Positions 48,926 through 58,330 of a stretch of DNA of 64,000 nucleotides are shown piece after piece. The translations under genes and the position numbers were made by a program. Where the stretch lies: NCBI RefSeq assembly GCF_042652185.1, contig NZ_JBHSIX010000022.1; one strand, 5' to 3'. Numbering within the stretch: the stretch's first letter is position 1; each line of letters starts with the position of its first letter. The notes beneath the pieces are model-generated. The model made no database searches. It saw only the letters and a program-made list of their open reading frames with translations, and had not been told where the DNA came from. The stretch comes from Actinacidiphila fildesensis. GTDB taxonomy: Bacteria; Actinomycetota; Actinomycetes; Streptomycetales; Streptomycetaceae.

Positions 48926-49157
48926 TTCTCACTCCAAGGGCGTCGGCGGCGGGGCGCGTTCGGAAGTAGTCCGCCCCTGGCGTGATCGTTTCGTAACGGA
49001 CCGGAGCACGGCAATACCGCCCGCCGTCCGGCCCCGGAACCGATGACAAACCGAGGTCCGTGATGGATGGGGGGCGTCCGGGCGCTAGCGTGGTCGGTGC
49101 CGACAGCGGGACCCCACGCTGATTCGGTGCGGGTACCGGGGTGGAGGAGCGATAAAC

Positions 49158-49181
49158 GTGCAGGTCGGAGCACCCCAGTGA
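49158..49181 (+). CDS. Candidate 7-codon upstream frame coupled to sbcD
   Basis: GTG 49158 to TGA 49181 (seven codons), preceded by the strongest Shine-Dalgarno of the area (GGAGGA, 49143-49148, 9 bases away). Its stop overlaps the sbcD start as GTGA. It could recruit ribosomes that re-initiate on sbcD, or be chance. Confidence 0.3.
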   Translation: MQVGAPQ

Positions 49182-50335
49182 GACTTCTGCACACTTCCGA
49201 CTGGCATCTGGGACGTTCGTTCCACCGTGAGAGCCTGCTCGCCGCCCAGGCGGCCTTCCTCGACCATCTCGTCAGCACGGTCCGCGCCGAGGCCGTCGAC
49301 GTGGTGCTCGTCGCCGGGGACATCTACGACCGGGCGGTGCCGCCGCTGTCCGCCGTCGAGCTCTTCGACGACGCCCTGCACCGGCTCGCCGACCTCGGCG
49401 TCCCGACGGTGATGATCTCCGGGAACCACGATTCGGCCCGGCGGCTGGGCGTCGGCGCAGGCCTCATGGGCCGCGCCGGCATCCACCTGCGCACCGACCC
49501 GGCGGGCTGCGCGATCCCCGTCGTCCTGCCGGGCGCCGCCGGTGACACCGTGCTGTACGGGCTGCCCTACCTCGAACCTGCGCTGGTCCGTGCGGAATTC
49601 GACGCCGAGCGGGCCGACCACACCGCCGTGCTGGGCGCGGCCATGGACCGGGTGCGCGCCGATCTCGCCACCCGCCCGGCCGGTACCCGCTCGGTGGTGC
49701 TGGCGCACGCCTTCGTCACCGGAGGCGCGCCGAGCGACAGCGAGCGCGACATCACGGCGGGCGGGGTGGAGGCCGTGCCCGCCGAGATCTTCGCGGGCGT
49801 CGACTATGTGGCGCTCGGCCATCTGCACGGCTGCCAGACGATCACCGAACGGGTCCGGTACTCCGGCTCGCCGCTGGCGTACTCCTTCTCCGAGGAGCGG
49901 CACCGCAAGAGCATGTGGCTGGTCGACCTCGACCAGGACGGCGCCGTGACCGCCGAGCGCGTCGACTGCCCGGTGCCGCGCCCGATCGCCCGGATCCGCG
50001 GCCACCTGGACGACCTGCTCGCCGATCCGGCGCTGGAGCGGCACGAGGACGCCTGGGTCGAGGCCACCCTCACCGACGCGCTGCGCCCGCCGGAACCGAT
50101 GGCGGCCCTGGCCAAGCGCTTCCCGCACGTGCTCAGCCTCGCCTTCGACCCCGAGAAATCCGGCGCCGACCCGGCGGTCTCCTACGCCCAGCGGCTGCGC
50201 GGCCGCACCGACCAGCAGATCGCCGAGGACTTCGTGGCCCACGTCCGGGGCTCGGGCCCCGACGGGCGGGAACGGACGGTACTGCGCGAGGCCCTGGACG
50301 CGGTACGCGCGCACCACGCAAGGACGGAAACGTAA
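49178..50335 (+). CDS. sbcD: Exonuclease subunit SbcD (Mre11 family)
   Basis: A 385-residue metallophosphoesterase-type nuclease that with SbcC cuts hairpins and protein-blocked DNA ends. Metal-binding motifs are LHTSDWHLGRSF (I), LVAGDIYDRAVPP (II), ISGNHDSARRL (III, about residue 80) and ALGHLHGCQ (about 212). The cap domain follows to the C-terminus. GTG 49178 has GGAG 7 bases upstream; the frame's earlier codon at 49067 is not used. It ends 3 bases before sbcC, so the two are one operon. Confidence 0.94.
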   Translation: MRLLHTSDWHLGRSFHRESLLAAQAAFLDHLVSTVRAEAVDVVLVAGDIYDRAVPPLSAVELFDDALHRLADLGVPTVMISGNHDSARRLGVGAGLMGRAGIHLRTDPAGCAIPVVLPGAAGDTVLYGLPYLEPALVRAEFDAERADHTAVLGAAMDRVRADLATRPAGTRSVVLAHAFVTGGAPSDSERDITAGGVEAVPAEIFAGVDYVALGHLHGCQTITERVRYSGSPLAYSFSEERHRKSMWLVDLDQDGAVTAERVDCPVPRPIARIRGHLDDLLADPALERHEDAWVEATLTDALRPPEPMAALAKRFPHVLSLAFDPEKSGADPAVSYAQRLRGRTDQQIAEDFVAHVRGSGPDGRERTVLREALDAVRAHHARTET

Positions 50336-50338
50336 GCA

Positions 50339-53300
50339 ATGCGGCTGCACCGGCTCGACCTCACCGCCTTCGGCCCCTTCGCGGGCACCGAGAGCGTCGA
50401 CTTCGACGAACTGTCCTCGGCCGGACTGTTCCTCCTGCACGGCGCGACCGGGGCGGGGAAGACCTCCATCCTCGACGGCGTCTGCTTCGCCCTGTACGGC
50501 GAGGTCCCCGGCAGCCGGCCGGCCAACCGGCTGCGCAGCGACCACGCCGACGCCGCCCTCGGCACCGAGGTGGTGCTCGAACTGCACGTCGGCGGAAGGC
50601 ACTTGGAGATCACCCGGCGGCCCGAGCAGCAGCGCCCGAAGAAGCGCGGCTCCGGGACGACCCAGGAGAAGGCCGTCACGTTGCTGCGGGAGCGCAGCGA
50701 CGGCGAGTGGCGCGCGCTCTCCAAGTCCCACCAGGAGATCGGTGAGGAACTCAAGCAGCTGATCGGGATGAGCCGGGAGCAGTTCTGCCAGGTGGTGCTG
50801 CTGCCGCAGGGCGAGTTCGCCAACTTCCTGCGGGCCACCGCCGCCGAACGCGGCGCCCTGCTGGGCCGGCTCTTCGACACCCGTCGCTTCAAGGCCGTCG
50901 AGGAGTGGCTCAAGGAGCGCCGCCGCGCCGCCGAACAGCGGATCCAGACCGGCGACCAGGAGCTGGACAACCTCGCCGGACGCCTCGCCCAGGCGGCGGG
51001 ACCGGGGGCCGAGCCGCTGGACGACTGGCTGCCCGAGGACGTTCCGGCGCGCGCACCGGCGGTCCACTCCGACCTGGCCGCGCCCATCCTGCAGTGGGCG
51101 GCCGTACTGCGCTCCACCGCGCGCGAGCGCCACGCCATCGCGGTGAGCGCGCTGGAGCTGGCCGAACAGGCGCACCTCCGGGCCCGCGACGAGGCCGCCG
51201 CCGTCCAGGAGCTGTACGGGCTGCAGCAGCGCCACGCCGCCGCCCGCCGCCGGGCCGACGGCATCGCCGGGGCCCGGTCGGAACGTGATGAACAGCGCGC
51301 CCGGCTGGAGCGGGCGCACCGCGCCTCCGGCGTCGAATCGGCCCTGGAACTGCGGGAGAAGGCCGCCACACAGCACCAGCAGGCGCTCGCCGCCCGGTGC
51401 AGTGCGCGGGCGGAGCTCCCCGCCGACCTCGCCGAGGCGGCCGCCGAACAGCTCACCGCGACCGCCAACCAGCTGCGCGAGGAGCTCGGATCGCTCACCG
51501 AGGCGGGGGAGCTGGAGCGGCGCGCCGCGGAACTGGCCGTCCGCCGCGACCGGTTGGAGGCCGAGGCGCGCGGCGACGGCGAGGCCGTACAGGAGACCGA
51601 CGGCTGGCTGGAGGGCTGGGAGCCGGAACGGCTGCGTCTGCAGCGGCGCGTCGACGACGCCCAGGCCGCCGCGGCCCGCGCCGGAACGCTGGACGCCGAA
51701 CGCGACCAGGCCCGCCGCCGCCTCGACGCGGCCCGGGAGCGTGACCGTTACGCCCACGCCCTGACCGTGGCCGAGGACCGGCACCGCGCCGCCCGGGACC
51801 GGGCTGCCGACACCCGCGAGGCCTGGCAGGACGCCCGCGAAGGGCGGATCTCCGGTATCGCCGCGGAACTGGCCGCCGCCCTGGTGCCCGGCGAGAACTG
51901 CCGGGTGTGCGGCTCCGCCGAGCACCCCGAGCCGGCCCGTCCCTCCGACCGGCAGGTCACCCGCGAGGACGAGGACGCCGCCTACGCCGCCTACCAGAGC
52001 GCGTCCGCCGCGCAGAGCGCCGTGCAGGACGAGCTGAGCCGCGCGCGGGCCGGGCGGGACGCCGCCCTGGCGGCGGCCGGCGACACCCCGGTGGACGAAC
52101 TGGCCGCCGCGTACACCGCGTTGGACGGCGAATACGTGCTCGCGGTGCGCGCCGCCGCCGACACCCACGCCGCCCGTGAGGCGCTCGGCGAGGCCGAACG
52201 GGAACGCGACCGCAGGACCGCGGAGCGGCACGAGGCGCTGAGCCGGGCCGCTGCGCGGACCTCGCGGCGCGAGGAGCTCGACGAGCAGTACGAGCGGATC
52301 GCCGAGCAGCTGTCGCGGGCGCGCGGCGGCTTCGCGACCGTGGCCGCCCGCAGATCGCAACTGGCCCGGCGCGTCGATCTGCTGACCACGGCGGCGCAGG
52401 CTGTCGACCGGGAGCACGACGGGGCCCAGCGGCTGAAGGAGGCCGACGCGGCACTGTCCGACGCGGCGTTCCGCGCCGGGTTCGACACCCCCGCCGACGC
52501 GGCCCGCGCGCTCTCCGCGCCCGACCGGCGGCTGCGGCTGGAGCACCTCGTGGCGCAGTGGCGCGACGAGGAGGCCGCCGTCACCGCCGATCTGGCGGCG
52601 CCCGGACTCGCGGCCGCCGCCGCACTGCTGGCCACCGATCCCGCGCGGGCGCGGGCGGCCGTCGACGCCACGACCGCCCGGCTGCGGGAGGCGGCCGCCG
52701 CGCACGCCGCCGCGCAGACGCGCGGCGCCGACCTCGACCGGCTGGGGGCGCAGGCCGCCGCGAAGGCCGCTGAACTCGCCCCGGCCCGCGCCGAGTACGC
52801 CCGGATCCGGCGGCTGGCGGACCTGTCGGCCGGCACCTCCACCGAGAACCAGCTGAAGATGGAACTGGAGACCTACGTGCTGGCCGCCCGGCTGGAACAG
52901 GTCGCCGCGGCGGCCAGCGTCCGGCTGCAGCGCATGTCGTCGGGGCGCTACACCCTCGTCCACAGCGACGCCAGGAGCGCGGGCCGCTCCCGGTCCGGGC
53001 TGGGCCTGATGGCCGTCGACGCCTGGACGGGCACCGAGCGCGACACCGCGACCCTGTCGGGGGGCGAGACCTTCTCCGCCTCCCTGGCGCTGGCGCTCGG
53101 CCTCGCGGACGTCGTCACCGACGAGGCGGGCGGCACCCGGCTGGACACCCTCTTCATCGACGAGGGCTTCGGCAGCCTCGACGAGCAGACCCTGGACGAG
53201 GTGCTGGACGTCCTGGACGCGCTGCGGGAACGGGACCGCGCCGTCGGTATCGTCAGCCACGTCGCCGATCTGCGGCAGCGCATCCCCGCCCAGCTGCGCG

Positions 53301-53389
53301 TCGTCAAGGGACAGTCGGGCTCCACGGTCGCCCAGGGGCCGTCCGGGCGCGGCACCGCTCGCGGCGCCGTCACCCCCGTCACAACGTGA
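50339..53389 (+). CDS. sbcC: Exonuclease subunit SbcC (Rad50-like SMC ATPase)
   Basis: A 1016-residue SMC-type ATPase. The N-terminal Walker A is LHGATGAGKTSILDG at about 33-47 and the Q-loop region is VVLLPQGEFANFL. Two long Ala/Arg/Glu-rich coiled coils flank a zinc hook, CRVCGSAEHP, at about 519 (the hinge where two molecules join). The ABC signature LSGGETFSASLALALGL (about 905) and Walker B TLFIDEGFGSLDEQTL (about 938) end the molecule. With SbcD it forms the ATP-dependent nuclease. The last 11 bases overlap the convergent Lrp gene. Confidence 0.95.
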   Translation: MRLHRLDLTAFGPFAGTESVDFDELSSAGLFLLHGATGAGKTSILDGVCFALYGEVPGSRPANRLRSDHADAALGTEVVLELHVGGRHLEITRRPEQQRPKKRGSGTTQEKAVTLLRERSDGEWRALSKSHQEIGEELKQLIGMSREQFCQVVLLPQGEFANFLRATAAERGALLGRLFDTRRFKAVEEWLKERRRAAEQRIQTGDQELDNLAGRLAQAAGPGAEPLDDWLPEDVPARAPAVHSDLAAPILQWAAVLRSTARERHAIAVSALELAEQAHLRARDEAAAVQELYGLQQRHAAARRRADGIAGARSERDEQRARLERAHRASGVESALELREKAATQHQQALAARCSARAELPADLAEAAAEQLTATANQLREELGSLTEAGELERRAAELAVRRDRLEAEARGDGEAVQETDGWLEGWEPERLRLQRRVDDAQAAAARAGTLDAERDQARRRLDAARERDRYAHALTVAEDRHRAARDRAADTREAWQDAREGRISGIAAELAAALVPGENCRVCGSAEHPEPARPSDRQVTREDEDAAYAAYQSASAAQSAVQDELSRARAGRDAALAAAGDTPVDELAAAYTALDGEYVLAVRAAADTHAAREALGEAERERDRRTAERHEALSRAAARTSRREELDEQYERIAEQLSRARGGFATVAARRSQLARRVDLLTTAAQAVDREHDGAQRLKEADAALSDAAFRAGFDTPADAARALSAPDRRLRLEHLVAQWRDEEAAVTADLAAPGLAAAAALLATDPARARAAVDATTARLREAAAAHAAAQTRGADLDRLGAQAAAKAAELAPARAEYARIRRLADLSAGTSTENQLKMELETYVLAARLEQVAAAASVRLQRMSSGRYTLVHSDARSAGRSRSGLGLMAVDAWTGTERDTATLSGGETFSASLALALGLADVVTDEAGGTRLDTLFIDEGFGSLDEQTLDEVLDVLDALRERDRAVGIVSHVADLRQRIPAQLRVVKGQSGSTVAQGPSGRGTARGAVTPVTT

Positions 53390-53825
53390 GCGGGCGGCGG
53401 GACAGCGGCGAGGAGTAGACGATGCTGGTGGTGACCGATCCGAGGCCTGAGATCCGGCCGGCGGTCTCCTCCAGATGCCGCATCGAGCGGGCCGCCACCT
53501 TCATGACGAAGCAGTCGTCGCCCGTGACGTGGTGCGCCTCCAGGATCTCCGGCGTCGACGCCAGCAGGTCGTGGAACGGCTTGTAGTTGCCGGTCGGATA
53601 GCGCAGCCGCACCAGGGCCAGGATGGGCAGACCGACCCGGTCGTGGTCGATGACCGCCGAATAACCGGTGATCACCCCGGACTCCTCCAGCCGGCGGACC
53701 CGCTCGGTCACCGCGCTGGGCGACATCGCGACCGCCCGCGCCAGCTCGGCGTAACTGGCCCGGCCGTCGCGCTGCAGGGCTTCCAGGATGCGCCAGTCGG
53801 TGGCGTCGAGGGATTCACTGGTCAT
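53379..53825 (-). CDS. Lrp/AsnC-family regulator next to a rhodanese gene
   Basis: A 148-residue feast/famine regulator. The helix-turn-helix is ASYAELARAVAMSPSAVTER (about 22-41) with LEESGVITGYSAVIDHDRVG after it. The ligand-binding RAM domain includes VTGDDCFVMKVAARSMRHLE. ATG 53825 is the family start; the frame continues to 53870 without support. It is divergent from the rhodanese gene with a 94-base spacer, so that gene is its likely target. It ends inside sbcC (11 bases, convergent). Confidence 0.9.
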   Translation of the reverse strand: MTSESLDATDWRILEALQRDGRASYAELARAVAMSPSAVTERVRRLEESGVITGYSAVIDHDRVGLPILALVRLRYPTGNYKPFHDLLASTPEILEAHHVTGDDCFVMKVAARSMRHLEETAGRISGLGSVTTSIVYSSPLSRRPLTL

Positions 53826-53919
53826 GACCGATGAATAGCAGGGGAAATCCCGGCCGTGCAAGAAAACCACCGGGGAATCTCACTTCACGGTCCCGCCCGG
53901 GTTCCGTAGATTTCCAGCC

Positions 53920-54399
53920 ATGACACAGCTGATCGTTTCCGAGAACCCCGTCCTCCGCGTCCCCCCGGCCGCCCCCGCCGACGCGGCCGCCTACTTCGCC
54001 GCCGGCCTCGCCTTCCACGCCGACGTCTCCGACGTCGCGGCCGGTCTGCAGGCCGAGCACCCCGGATTCGTGGTCGTCGACTCCCGCAGCACCGAATCCT
54101 GGGACCAGGGCCACGTACCGGGCGCCGTCCATCTTCCGACCGCCCAGATCCCGCAGCTCGCCGCGGAGTTCCTGGACCGCTCGGTCCCGGTCGTCGTGTA
54201 CTGCTGGGGCCCCGGCTGCAACGGCGCGACCCGCGCCGCCCACGCCCTGGCAACCCTCGGCTACCGGGTCAAGGAGATGCTCGGCGGCATGGAGTACTGG
54301 ATCCGCGAGGGCTACGCCTTCGAGACCTTCGAGGGCGAAGCCCGCCACGAAGCGGACCCCCTCACCGCCCCGACCGGCGCCGACACCTGCGGCTGCTGA
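53920..54399 (+). CDS. Rhodanese-like sulfurtransferase
   Basis: A 159-residue single-domain rhodanese. VVVDSRSTESWDQGHVPGAV is the first signature. The active-site loop is CWGPGCNGATRAA, with Cys 100 followed by N-G-A-T-R as the six-residue persulfide loop (Cys 95 is a possible resolving residue). LGYRVKEMLGGMEYWIREGY is the CH2-like end. The C-terminus ADTCGC adds two more Cys. It would carry sulfane sulfur in the cytoplasm, for detoxification or sulfur delivery. Control by the divergent Lrp-type regulator is likely. Confidence 0.9.
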   Translation: MTQLIVSENPVLRVPPAAPADAAAYFAAGLAFHADVSDVAAGLQAEHPGFVVVDSRSTESWDQGHVPGAVHLPTAQIPQLAAEFLDRSVPVVVYCWGPGCNGATRAAHALATLGYRVKEMLGGMEYWIREGYAFETFEGEARHEADPLTAPTGADTCGC

Positions 54400-54465
54400 C
54401 CGGCCGTGCGGCGATCGCCGGACGTGTCGGGGTCGTCGCTGCGGACGTGCGCAGGATGGGGCCGG

Positions 54466-54990
54466 TCAGACCGCCGGGCCGACCAGTTCGAATGCGTGCA
54501 GGTTCCCGTGGTCCGCCACGCGAGTGAAACCCGCTCGTTCCAGGACCCGTTGGGACGGGATGTTGTCCGGTTCGGTGGTCGCGAGGAGGACGCGGACGCC
54601 GGGGCGGGTGAGGGCCCATTCCGCGAGGGCCAGCAGGGCGTCGGTGGCCCAGCCGGCGCCGCGGGCGGAGATCGAGAGGTCGTAGCCGATCTCGGCGACG
54701 CCGTCGGTGGGCGGGCCGTGGAAGCCGATGCCGCCGATCGCCATGCCGTCCTCGGACCGCTGGATCGCGAACACTCCCCAGCCGGGCTGGAACACTCCGG
54801 CCGCGTCCGCCTGGACCGTCATCCCGGCGGCGCTCGTCGTGCCCTCGCCGGGTATGCCGTCGATCCAGACGAGCTCGGCGGGCTTGCCCTCGGCCAGCTG
54901 TGCGCAGTCGGCGGGCAGCTGTTCGCGCAGGGTCACCCGGCCGGATTCGAGCACCTGTCGGCCGTCATGATGGGAGGTGCGCAGGGTCAT
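54466..54990 (-). CDS. GNAT N-acetyltransferase (RimJ/RimL-like)
   Basis: A 174-residue acetyltransferase. LESGRVTLREQLPADCAQLA starts the domain, GVAEIGYDLSISARGAGWAT is the acetyl-CoA loop (the usual R/Q-x-x-G-x-G/A), and LLATTEPDNIPSQRVLERAG is the RimJ-type ending with the Asn-x-x-S motif. Its substrate could be a protein N-terminus or a small amine. The start is uncertain: ATG 54990 or ATG 55020, both inside the end of the upstream ATP-grasp gene on the same strand, so the two are translationally coupled. Confidence 0.82.
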   Translation of the reverse strand: MTLRTSHHDGRQVLESGRVTLREQLPADCAQLAEGKPAELVWIDGIPGEGTTSAAGMTVQADAAGVFQPGWGVFAIQRSEDGMAIGGIGFHGPPTDGVAEIGYDLSISARGAGWATDALLALAEWALTRPGVRVLLATTEPDNIPSQRVLERAGFTRVADHGNLHAFELVGPAV

Positions 54991-55912
54991 GGATCGGGAC
55001 CGTCCTGTCGGAGAAGGCAAAGGATCTGCAGAGTATCCCTCGGGGCCCTCGGACGGAGGTGAGTTTTCCGGCCAGAGCCCCAGGGTCCGCGTCCGGCGGC
55101 AGATCGCTGACCTGGCCGTCCCCGACCTCGATCACCCGCCACTGCCCGTCGGCCCGCAGTGCGAGGTCGGTGGTGACGAAGCGGCAGCCGAGGGCGGCCA
55201 CCAGCGGCTGTACCCGGTCCAGTGCCGGCCGTGGGCGGAGTTGCGGGGTGTCGGGGTGTGCGGTGACGAGGACCGGTTGCGCGTCCAGCCACCACACCCG
55301 TGCCTCACCGGTGTCCGTGAACTGCTCGAAGGCCCGGACGACGACTCCGCCCGCGAGGAAGTCGCCCTGCCGCTCGACGAAGCAGGCGGTGACGGCCGCG
55401 AGCCGCTCGGTGTCCGCGAGGTCGGGGACGTAACAGGCCTCGTCCCACTCGTGCTTGCGGGACTTGACGAAGTCCTTCACGATGCCGGGGCCGCCGCCCA
55501 GTGGTGCGGTGAGGGCGGCCAGCGCCGCCGTGTCCGGCGGCCGGCCGGCGTCGACGGGCAGCCAGACGCTGCGCGGCGTCAGCTCCTCGAACGTGCCGTA
55601 CCAACCGGGCAGTTCATGCGCGGCGCGAAAGCGGTCCGGTTCCGTCAGCAGGGTGCAGCCGCGTGCGTCGAGCGCCTGCGCCAGGTTGCTGTAGTGGTCC
55701 CCGGGGATCATCCAGCCGCGGTACCACGCGGGTCCGGTGCCCCGCGGGACCCGGGCGACGGCAGCCGCCGGATCTCCGGCGAGCAGCGCGTCATGGTCGA
55801 GCAGCGCGACGGTCAGACCCAGTTCCCGCGCGGCCCGCGCCTCGGGTGCGAAGTGGGCGTCCGGTCGCCGCGGATTCAGCGGATCCGCGCAGAAGATGAT
55901 GGTGGCCCCCAT
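54965..55912 (-). CDS. ATP-grasp protein of the R2K type
   Basis: A 315-residue ATP-grasp enzyme. The N-terminus MGATIIFCADPLNPRRPDAH leads into a Rossmann-like domain. The distinctive block GIVKDFVKSRKHEWDEACYV (about 145-164), with K-S-R-K-H, is what I recall of the R2K clade family 3, in which Arg and Lys residues replace standard ATP-grasp ligands. RVIEVGDGQVSDLP (near 270) supplies the magnesium-binding acids. Members are thought to form peptide-like or other amide bonds, sometimes in RNA- or metabolite-modifying contexts. The partner overlapping its 3' end is a GNAT, so the pair may act on one substrate. Confidence 0.78.
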   Translation of the reverse strand: MGATIIFCADPLNPRRPDAHFAPEARAARELGLTVALLDHDALLAGDPAAAVARVPRGTGPAWYRGWMIPGDHYSNLAQALDARGCTLLTEPDRFRAAHELPGWYGTFEELTPRSVWLPVDAGRPPDTAALAALTAPLGGGPGIVKDFVKSRKHEWDEACYVPDLADTERLAAVTACFVERQGDFLAGGVVVRAFEQFTDTGEARVWWLDAQPVLVTAHPDTPQLRPRPALDRVQPLVAALGCRFVTTDLALRADGQWRVIEVGDGQVSDLPPDADPGALAGKLTSVRGPRGILCRSFAFSDRTVPIHDPAHLPS

Positions 55913-56043
55913 ACGGGCAGCCTAGACCGGCCGTGGACGGCCACATCCGGCGGCGCCCGAGGCAGCTCCGTGCGGACGGCTGCGGAGGAGATCCGCCGCC
56001 GCCCGCACGGAAACGTTTGCGAGGCCGGGGCCCCGCCGTGTTC

Positions 56044-57729
56044 CTACAGGGCCGAGAGCTCGGTGACCAGGTCGTCGAGGCCCAGGGAGCCCTGGGAGAG
56101 GGCGGCCATGTGCCAGGCCTTGGCGTCGAAGGCGTCGCCGTGGGCCTTGCGGGCGGCCTCGCGGCCGGTCAGCCAGGCGCGCTCACCGAGCTTGTAGCCG
56201 ATGGCCTGGCCGGGCATGCCCAGGTAGCGGATCAGCTCGCTGTCGACGAAGTCGGCGGGGCGGCCGCTGTGCAGACCGAAGAACTCCCGGCCCAGCTCCG
56301 GCGTCCAGCGCTCGCCGGGGTGGAACGGGGAGTGGGCGGGGATCTCCAGCTCCAGGTGCATACCGATGTCGACGATGATGCGGGTCGAGCGCATCATCTG
56401 CGCGTCGAGGTAGCCCAGCCGGCGCTCGGGGTCGGTGAGGAAGCCCAGCTCGTCCATGAGGCGCTCGGCGTACAGCGCCCAGCCCTCGCAGTTCGCGCTG
56501 ACCAGACCGACGGTCGCCTGGTAGCGGGAGAGGGATTCCGCGACGTGCGTCCACTGGGCGAGCTGCAGGTGATGGCCGGGAACGCCCTCGTGGTACCAGG
56601 TGGAGACCAGGTCGTAGACGGGGAAGCTGGTCTGGCCCATCGTCGGCAGCCAGGTCGTGCCCGGGCGGGAGAAATCCTCCGACGGCTGCAGGTAATAAGG
56701 GGCCGCGGCGCCGCCGGGCGGGGCGATCCGAGACTCGACGCGCTTGACGCGGTCGGCCAGCTCGAAGTGCGTGCCGTCCAGAGCCTCGATGGCCTCGTCC
56801 ATCAGCGACTGGAGCCAGGTCCTGACCTCCTCGACGCCCTCGATGCGGGTGCCGTGCTCCTCCAGGTGGGCCAGGGCCTCCCAAGGGGTCGCCGCGCCCG
56901 GCAGGATCTTCTCGGCCTCGGTCTTCATCTCCTCGTGGATGCGGTGGTACTCGGACCAGCCGTACGCGTAGGCCTCGTCGAGATCGAGGTCGGTGCCGTT
57001 CCAGTACCGCGACCAGCGGGCGTAGCGCTCGCGGCCGACGGTCTCCGGCGCGCCCTCGACGCTCGGGGCGTAGGTGTCGCGCAGCCAGTCGCGCAGCGCC
57101 ACGAGGGCTTCGGTGGCCCCGGCGGCGGCAGCGTCGAGCTCACCGCGCAGCTCCTCGGGGCCCGGCGCGGCAATCGTCCCGAAGTAGCTGCTGTCGGTGC
57201 CGATCCAGCCGGTCAGCTGGCCGATGACGGTCGTCACCTGGAGGGGGCCGGCCGGGAGCTTGCGGTCGAGGCCTCCGGCGAGCGAGGCGCGGTAGCCCTC
57301 CAGTGCGGCCGGGACGGCGCGCAGCCGGGCGGCGATCGCGGTCCAGTCCTCCGTGGTCTCGGCGGGGGTGACGCTGAAGACCTCGCGCATCGAGTGCAGC
57401 GGCGAGTGGATGTTGCTGACCGCGCGCAGCCCTTCCGCGGCCTCGTGCACGGCGAGTTCGGCGTTGAGCCGCTCGCGCAGCAGCCGGGCGCAGCGCCGCT
57501 CCGCGTCGGTGTCCGCGCCCGGCTGCGCCTCGGCCTGGGTCAGCAGGTCCAGCGTGGTGCGGGCGAGGTCGGCGACGGCGCTCGTCCCGGCGGGGGAGTA
57601 GTCGGGCAGAAAGGAATTGCTCTGCGCGATGCCGAGGTAGGTACCCATGATCGGGTCGAGTTCGATGAGGTGGTCGACGTACGCGTCGGCCACCTGGCGG
57701 GGCAGCGGGCTGCTGGTATTCGTGGACAT
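56044..57729 (-). CDS. DUF885 family metallopeptidase-like protein
   Basis: A 561-residue DUF885 protein. The zinc site is in TWYHEGVPGHHLQLAQW (about 376-392), the HExxxHH form of the family, with a downstream Glu in VSANCEGWALYAERLMDELG. The substrate-side helices are complete to the C-terminus. DUF885 proteins are related to M3-like or M32-like peptidases and are cytoplasmic here (no signal peptide). GAGGA lies about 8 bases before ATG 57729; the frame starts 13 codons earlier without support. Confidence 0.87.
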   Translation of the reverse strand: MSTNTSSPLPRQVADAYVDHLIELDPIMGTYLGIAQSNSFLPDYSPAGTSAVADLARTTLDLLTQAEAQPGADTDAERRCARLLRERLNAELAVHEAAEGLRAVSNIHSPLHSMREVFSVTPAETTEDWTAIAARLRAVPAALEGYRASLAGGLDRKLPAGPLQVTTVIGQLTGWIGTDSSYFGTIAAPGPEELRGELDAAAAGATEALVALRDWLRDTYAPSVEGAPETVGRERYARWSRYWNGTDLDLDEAYAYGWSEYHRIHEEMKTEAEKILPGAATPWEALAHLEEHGTRIEGVEEVRTWLQSLMDEAIEALDGTHFELADRVKRVESRIAPPGGAAAPYYLQPSEDFSRPGTTWLPTMGQTSFPVYDLVSTWYHEGVPGHHLQLAQWTHVAESLSRYQATVGLVSANCEGWALYAERLMDELGFLTDPERRLGYLDAQMMRSTRIIVDIGMHLELEIPAHSPFHPGERWTPELGREFFGLHSGRPADFVDSELIRYLGMPGQAIGYKLGERAWLTGREAARKAHGDAFDAKAWHMAALSQGSLGLDDLVTELSAL

Positions 57730-57841
57730 ACGGCCATCCTCGTACGAACGGGCCCGCCGCGTCATCATTCTTCTTGGCTACGTACCTGTCGGCGGGCGGC
57801 CGCGCTGCCGGCGCCGCCGTCCAGAGCCCGCGGCCCGGCGG

Positions 57842-58324
57842 TCAGGCGCCCGGGACGGGCGGCAGCAGGGGGCCGCAGTCCCACTGCTGGAAGATCAGCC
57901 GGGTCTCCACCCGGGCGACCTCGCGGCGCGAGGTGAACTCGTCGATCACCAGCCGCTGCAGATCGGACGTACCGGTCACCGCGACATGGACGAGGTAGTC
58001 GTCGGGGCCGGTGAGGTGGAACAGCGCCCGCGTCTCGGGGAGGGCGCGGATCCGGGCCACGAACGGGCTGATCAGCTCCCTGCGGTGCGGCCGTACCTGC
58101 ACCGACAGCAGCGCCTCGAGGCCGCGTCCGAGCTTGGCGGGATCCAGTCGCAGTTCATGGCCGAGGATCACTCCGGTACGGCGCAGCCGTGCCACGCGGT
58201 CCAGACAGGTGGACGGGGCGACGCCGACCGCCGTCGCGAGATCGCGGTTGGTGGTCCGGGAATCGTTCTGCAGGACCCGGAGAATCTCGAGATCGATCGG
58301 ATCCAAAGTGACGGAATCGGTCAT
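57842..58324 (-). CDS. Lrp/AsnC-family regulator next to a methionine gamma-lyase-like gene
   Basis: A 160-residue Lrp-type regulator. The helix-turn-helix is TTNRDLATAVGVAPSTCLDR, with VARLRRTGVILGHELRLDPA following. The RAM domain has LFHLTGPDDYLVHVAVTGTS. The start ATG 58324 is preceded at 6 bases by TACGTT and no Shine-Dalgarno, so leaderless; the frame running to 58405 would overlap the divergent gene's start and is rejected. In Pseudomonas an Lrp-type MdeR activates methionine gamma-lyase from a divergent position. The same layout here suggests amino-acid-responsive control. Confidence 0.9.
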   Translation of the reverse strand: MTDSVTLDPIDLEILRVLQNDSRTTNRDLATAVGVAPSTCLDRVARLRRTGVILGHELRLDPAKLGRGLEALLSVQVRPHRRELISPFVARIRALPETRALFHLTGPDDYLVHVAVTGTSDLQRLVIDEFTSRREVARVETRLIFQQWDCGPLLPPVPGA

Positions 58325-58330
58325 CGGCCG

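Noticed and set aside
49085..53260. A 1391-codon open frame antisense to sbcD and sbcC
   Set aside because: It mirrors the high-GC third positions of the real genes; its product is low-complexity Gly/Arg/Val sequence with no motif.
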